Positions 63,043-64,000 of a stretch of DNA of 64,000 nucleotides are shown here, piece by piece. The position numbers and the translations under genes are program-made. Source of the stretch: Bacteroidota bacterium (lineage in GTDB: Bacteria > Bacteroidota > Bacteroidia > Flavobacteriales > Flavobacteriaceae); NCBI GenBank assembly GCA_023387965.1, contig JAEWHE010000014.1:248001-312000 (forward strand). Reading direction: 5' to 3'. The notes under the pieces are model-generated. The model saw only the letters and a program-made list of their open reading frames with translations. It was not told the DNA's origin and did no database searches. Within the stretch, counting starts at the first letter, position 1; every line of letters begins with the position of its first letter.

Positions 63043-64000
63043 ATGTTTGACATTTCTGTTTTAAAAGAAATGAAGCTTTCTGAGCTTCAAGACATTGCAA
63101 AAGCAACAAAAAAAATAAAATTTCACGGCGTTAAAAAAGACGAACTTATTTATAAAATTCTTGATTATCAAGCAGCTAATCCACAAGAAATTGCTTCTGA
63201 TAAAAAAGTTACAGACGAAAAACCAAAACGCGCCCGAATTGCTTCGCCTAAAAATGAGGAAGGAGATACAGCAACGCCGGAAACGAAAATACCTGCAGAA
63301 AATGTAACTGCCGAAATACCTTCAACCGAAAATCCTTCGGATGAAAAACAAGGAAAACAAAAGTTTCAGAAAAAATTTGACAAAAGTCAAAATATATCTG
63401 GTGAAATTGCCGAGAAAAATGTGGTAAACGCTCCTGTTGCCACTTCTGCTGAAAAAACTGCACCTAAAGAAAATTTGCAAAAGCAAAAACAAAAAGGACC
63501 AAATCCTAACCAAAATAAAAACCAAAATCCGAATCAGAACCAAAGCCAAAATCAGGCTTCTCATTCGAATAACAACCAAAATCAGAATTCTAATTCTAAC
63601 CAAAATCAAAATTCTAATCAAAATCAGAATTTTAAAAACAATAAAAAAACGACCAATTTCCGTGATGCCGATTACGAATTTGACGGAATTATTGAAAGTG
63701 AAGGCGTTCTTGAAATGATGCCGGATGGTTACGGATTTTTACGTTCGTCTGACTATAATTATTTGGCTTCGCCAGATGATATTTACCTTTCAACTTCGCA
63801 AATTAGATTGTTTGGTTTAAAAACCGGTGATACTGTAAAAGGCGTCGTTCGTCCTCCAAAAGAAGGTGAAAAATATTTTCCATTAGTTAAAGTTTTGAAA
63901 ATCAATGGTCACGACCCGCAAGTGGTGAGAGATCGCGTTTCATTTGAACATTTAACACCTTTGTTTCCTAATGAAAAATTTGATTTGGCAGGAAAACAAA
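63043..64000 (+). CDS. rho: Transcription termination factor Rho (3' truncated)
   Basis: 319 residues are visible; the window ends before the ATPase. N-terminal Rho_N domain (LSELQDIAKATKKIKF, DELIYKIL), then a low-complexity linker of about 150 residues, partly Lys/Glu-rich and then Asn/Gln-rich (residues ~153-202), then the start of the cold-shock-like RNA-binding domain (EGVLEMMPDGYGFLRSSDYNYL). Bacteroidetes Rho proteins carry a large disordered insertion here, and that of Bacteroides thetaiotaomicron has been reported to phase-separate. It is divergent to DUF4293; TATGTTTA about 60 bases upstream may be its promoter. Confidence 0.93.
   Translation, partial: MFDISVLKEMKLSELQDIAKATKKIKFHGVKKDELIYKILDYQAANPQEIASDKKVTDEKPKRARIASPKNEEGDTATPETKIPAENVTAEIPSTENPSDEKQGKQKFQKKFDKSQNISGEIAEKNVVNAPVATSAEKTAPKENLQKQKQKGPNPNQNKNQNPNQNQSQNQASHSNNNQNQNSNSNQNQNSNQNQNFKNNKKTTNFRDADYEFDGIIESEGVLEMMPDGYGFLRSSDYNYLASPDDIYLSTSQIRLFGLKTGDTVKGVVRPPKEGEKYFPLVKVLKINGHDPQVVRDRVSFEHLTPLFPNEKFDLAGKQ

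Noticed and set aside
63437..63718. 93-codon frame rich in Lys and Ile inside rho
   Set aside because: It is the shifted frame of the Asn/Gln-rich linker; the rho frame explains the sequence fully.
1..64000. tRNA, rRNA, prophage, insertion sequence or transposase genes
   Set aside because: Looked for in all intergenic gaps and among the translations; no cloverleaf, rRNA stretch, integrase or transposase motif was seen.

Overview
The window looks like a chromosomal segment of a Flavobacterium-type member of the Bacteroidetes (family Flavobacteriaceae). The signs are low GC, a type IX secretion C-terminal sorting domain, a SusC/SusD polysaccharide locus, promoters of the TAnnTTTG type with almost no Shine-Dalgarno sites, the bacillithiol-linked YtxJ, a Rho factor with a long Asn/Gln-rich insertion, and the Bacteroidetes pairing of rho with a DUF4293 gene. 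No rRNA, tRNA, CRISPR array, prophage or insertion sequence was seen.

Layout. 1-6.6 kb: the 3' end of a secreted repeat protein, a glycosyltransferase, coaE and a two-component pair. 6.6-9.4 kb: an acyl-ACP thioesterase and miaA, bracketed by long mirrored non-coding repeats. 9.4-16.1 kb: a minus-strand run with a potassium channel, an exonuclease/GIY-YIG protein whose frame offers only an ATT start, a PLP-binding YggS protein, a DUF1015 protein, 3-hydroxybutyryl-CoA dehydrogenase, an internally deleted YhcG-type nuclease remnant and a Gfo/Idh oxidoreductase. 16.3-34.5 kb: pcm, a giant DUF3857/transglutaminase protein, an XRE-Fic protein, smpB, an ABC-type pair, an aldose epimerase, small membrane and lipoproteins, clpB, ytxJ and an Smr protein.

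34.5-52.3 kb is the main accessory region: a polysaccharide utilisation locus. A membrane-spanning Y_Y_Y/LuxR regulator is followed by a promoter region with repeated CTACATCA-type boxes. Then come susC, susD, a GH144-like lipoprotein, an esterase, GH3, a terminator-like hairpin, GH97, GH43 with discoidin and FN3-like domains, and an MFS sugar transporter ending at a strong terminator. The likely sequence of events is binding and import of oligosaccharide by SusCD, cleavage and de-esterification at the surface and in the periplasm, and uptake of glucose-like monomers by the MFS carrier. The enzyme mix (putative beta-glucan, alpha-glucosidic and GH43 activities together with an esterase) does not match a textbook starch or laminarin locus, so the substrate is open.

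52.3-64 kb: an EamA/RarD transporter, a cysteine desulfurase, lpdA, an ABC exporter, truA, a YfcE-like phosphoesterase, a TPR histidine kinase with a small overlapping unknown gene and a NarL-type regulator, a DUF4293 gene, and the start of rho (cut by the window end).

The most unusual non-coding signal is a dispersed intergenic element present in four copies (6603, 9239, 13685, 56105). Two copies, with matching AT-rich tails, face each other around the thioesterase-miaA pair. Other points are a 30-bp near-palindrome directly in front of the XRE-Fic gene, a 111-bp tandem repeat, and several TAnnTTTG elements so close to start codons that leaderless mRNAs are expected.
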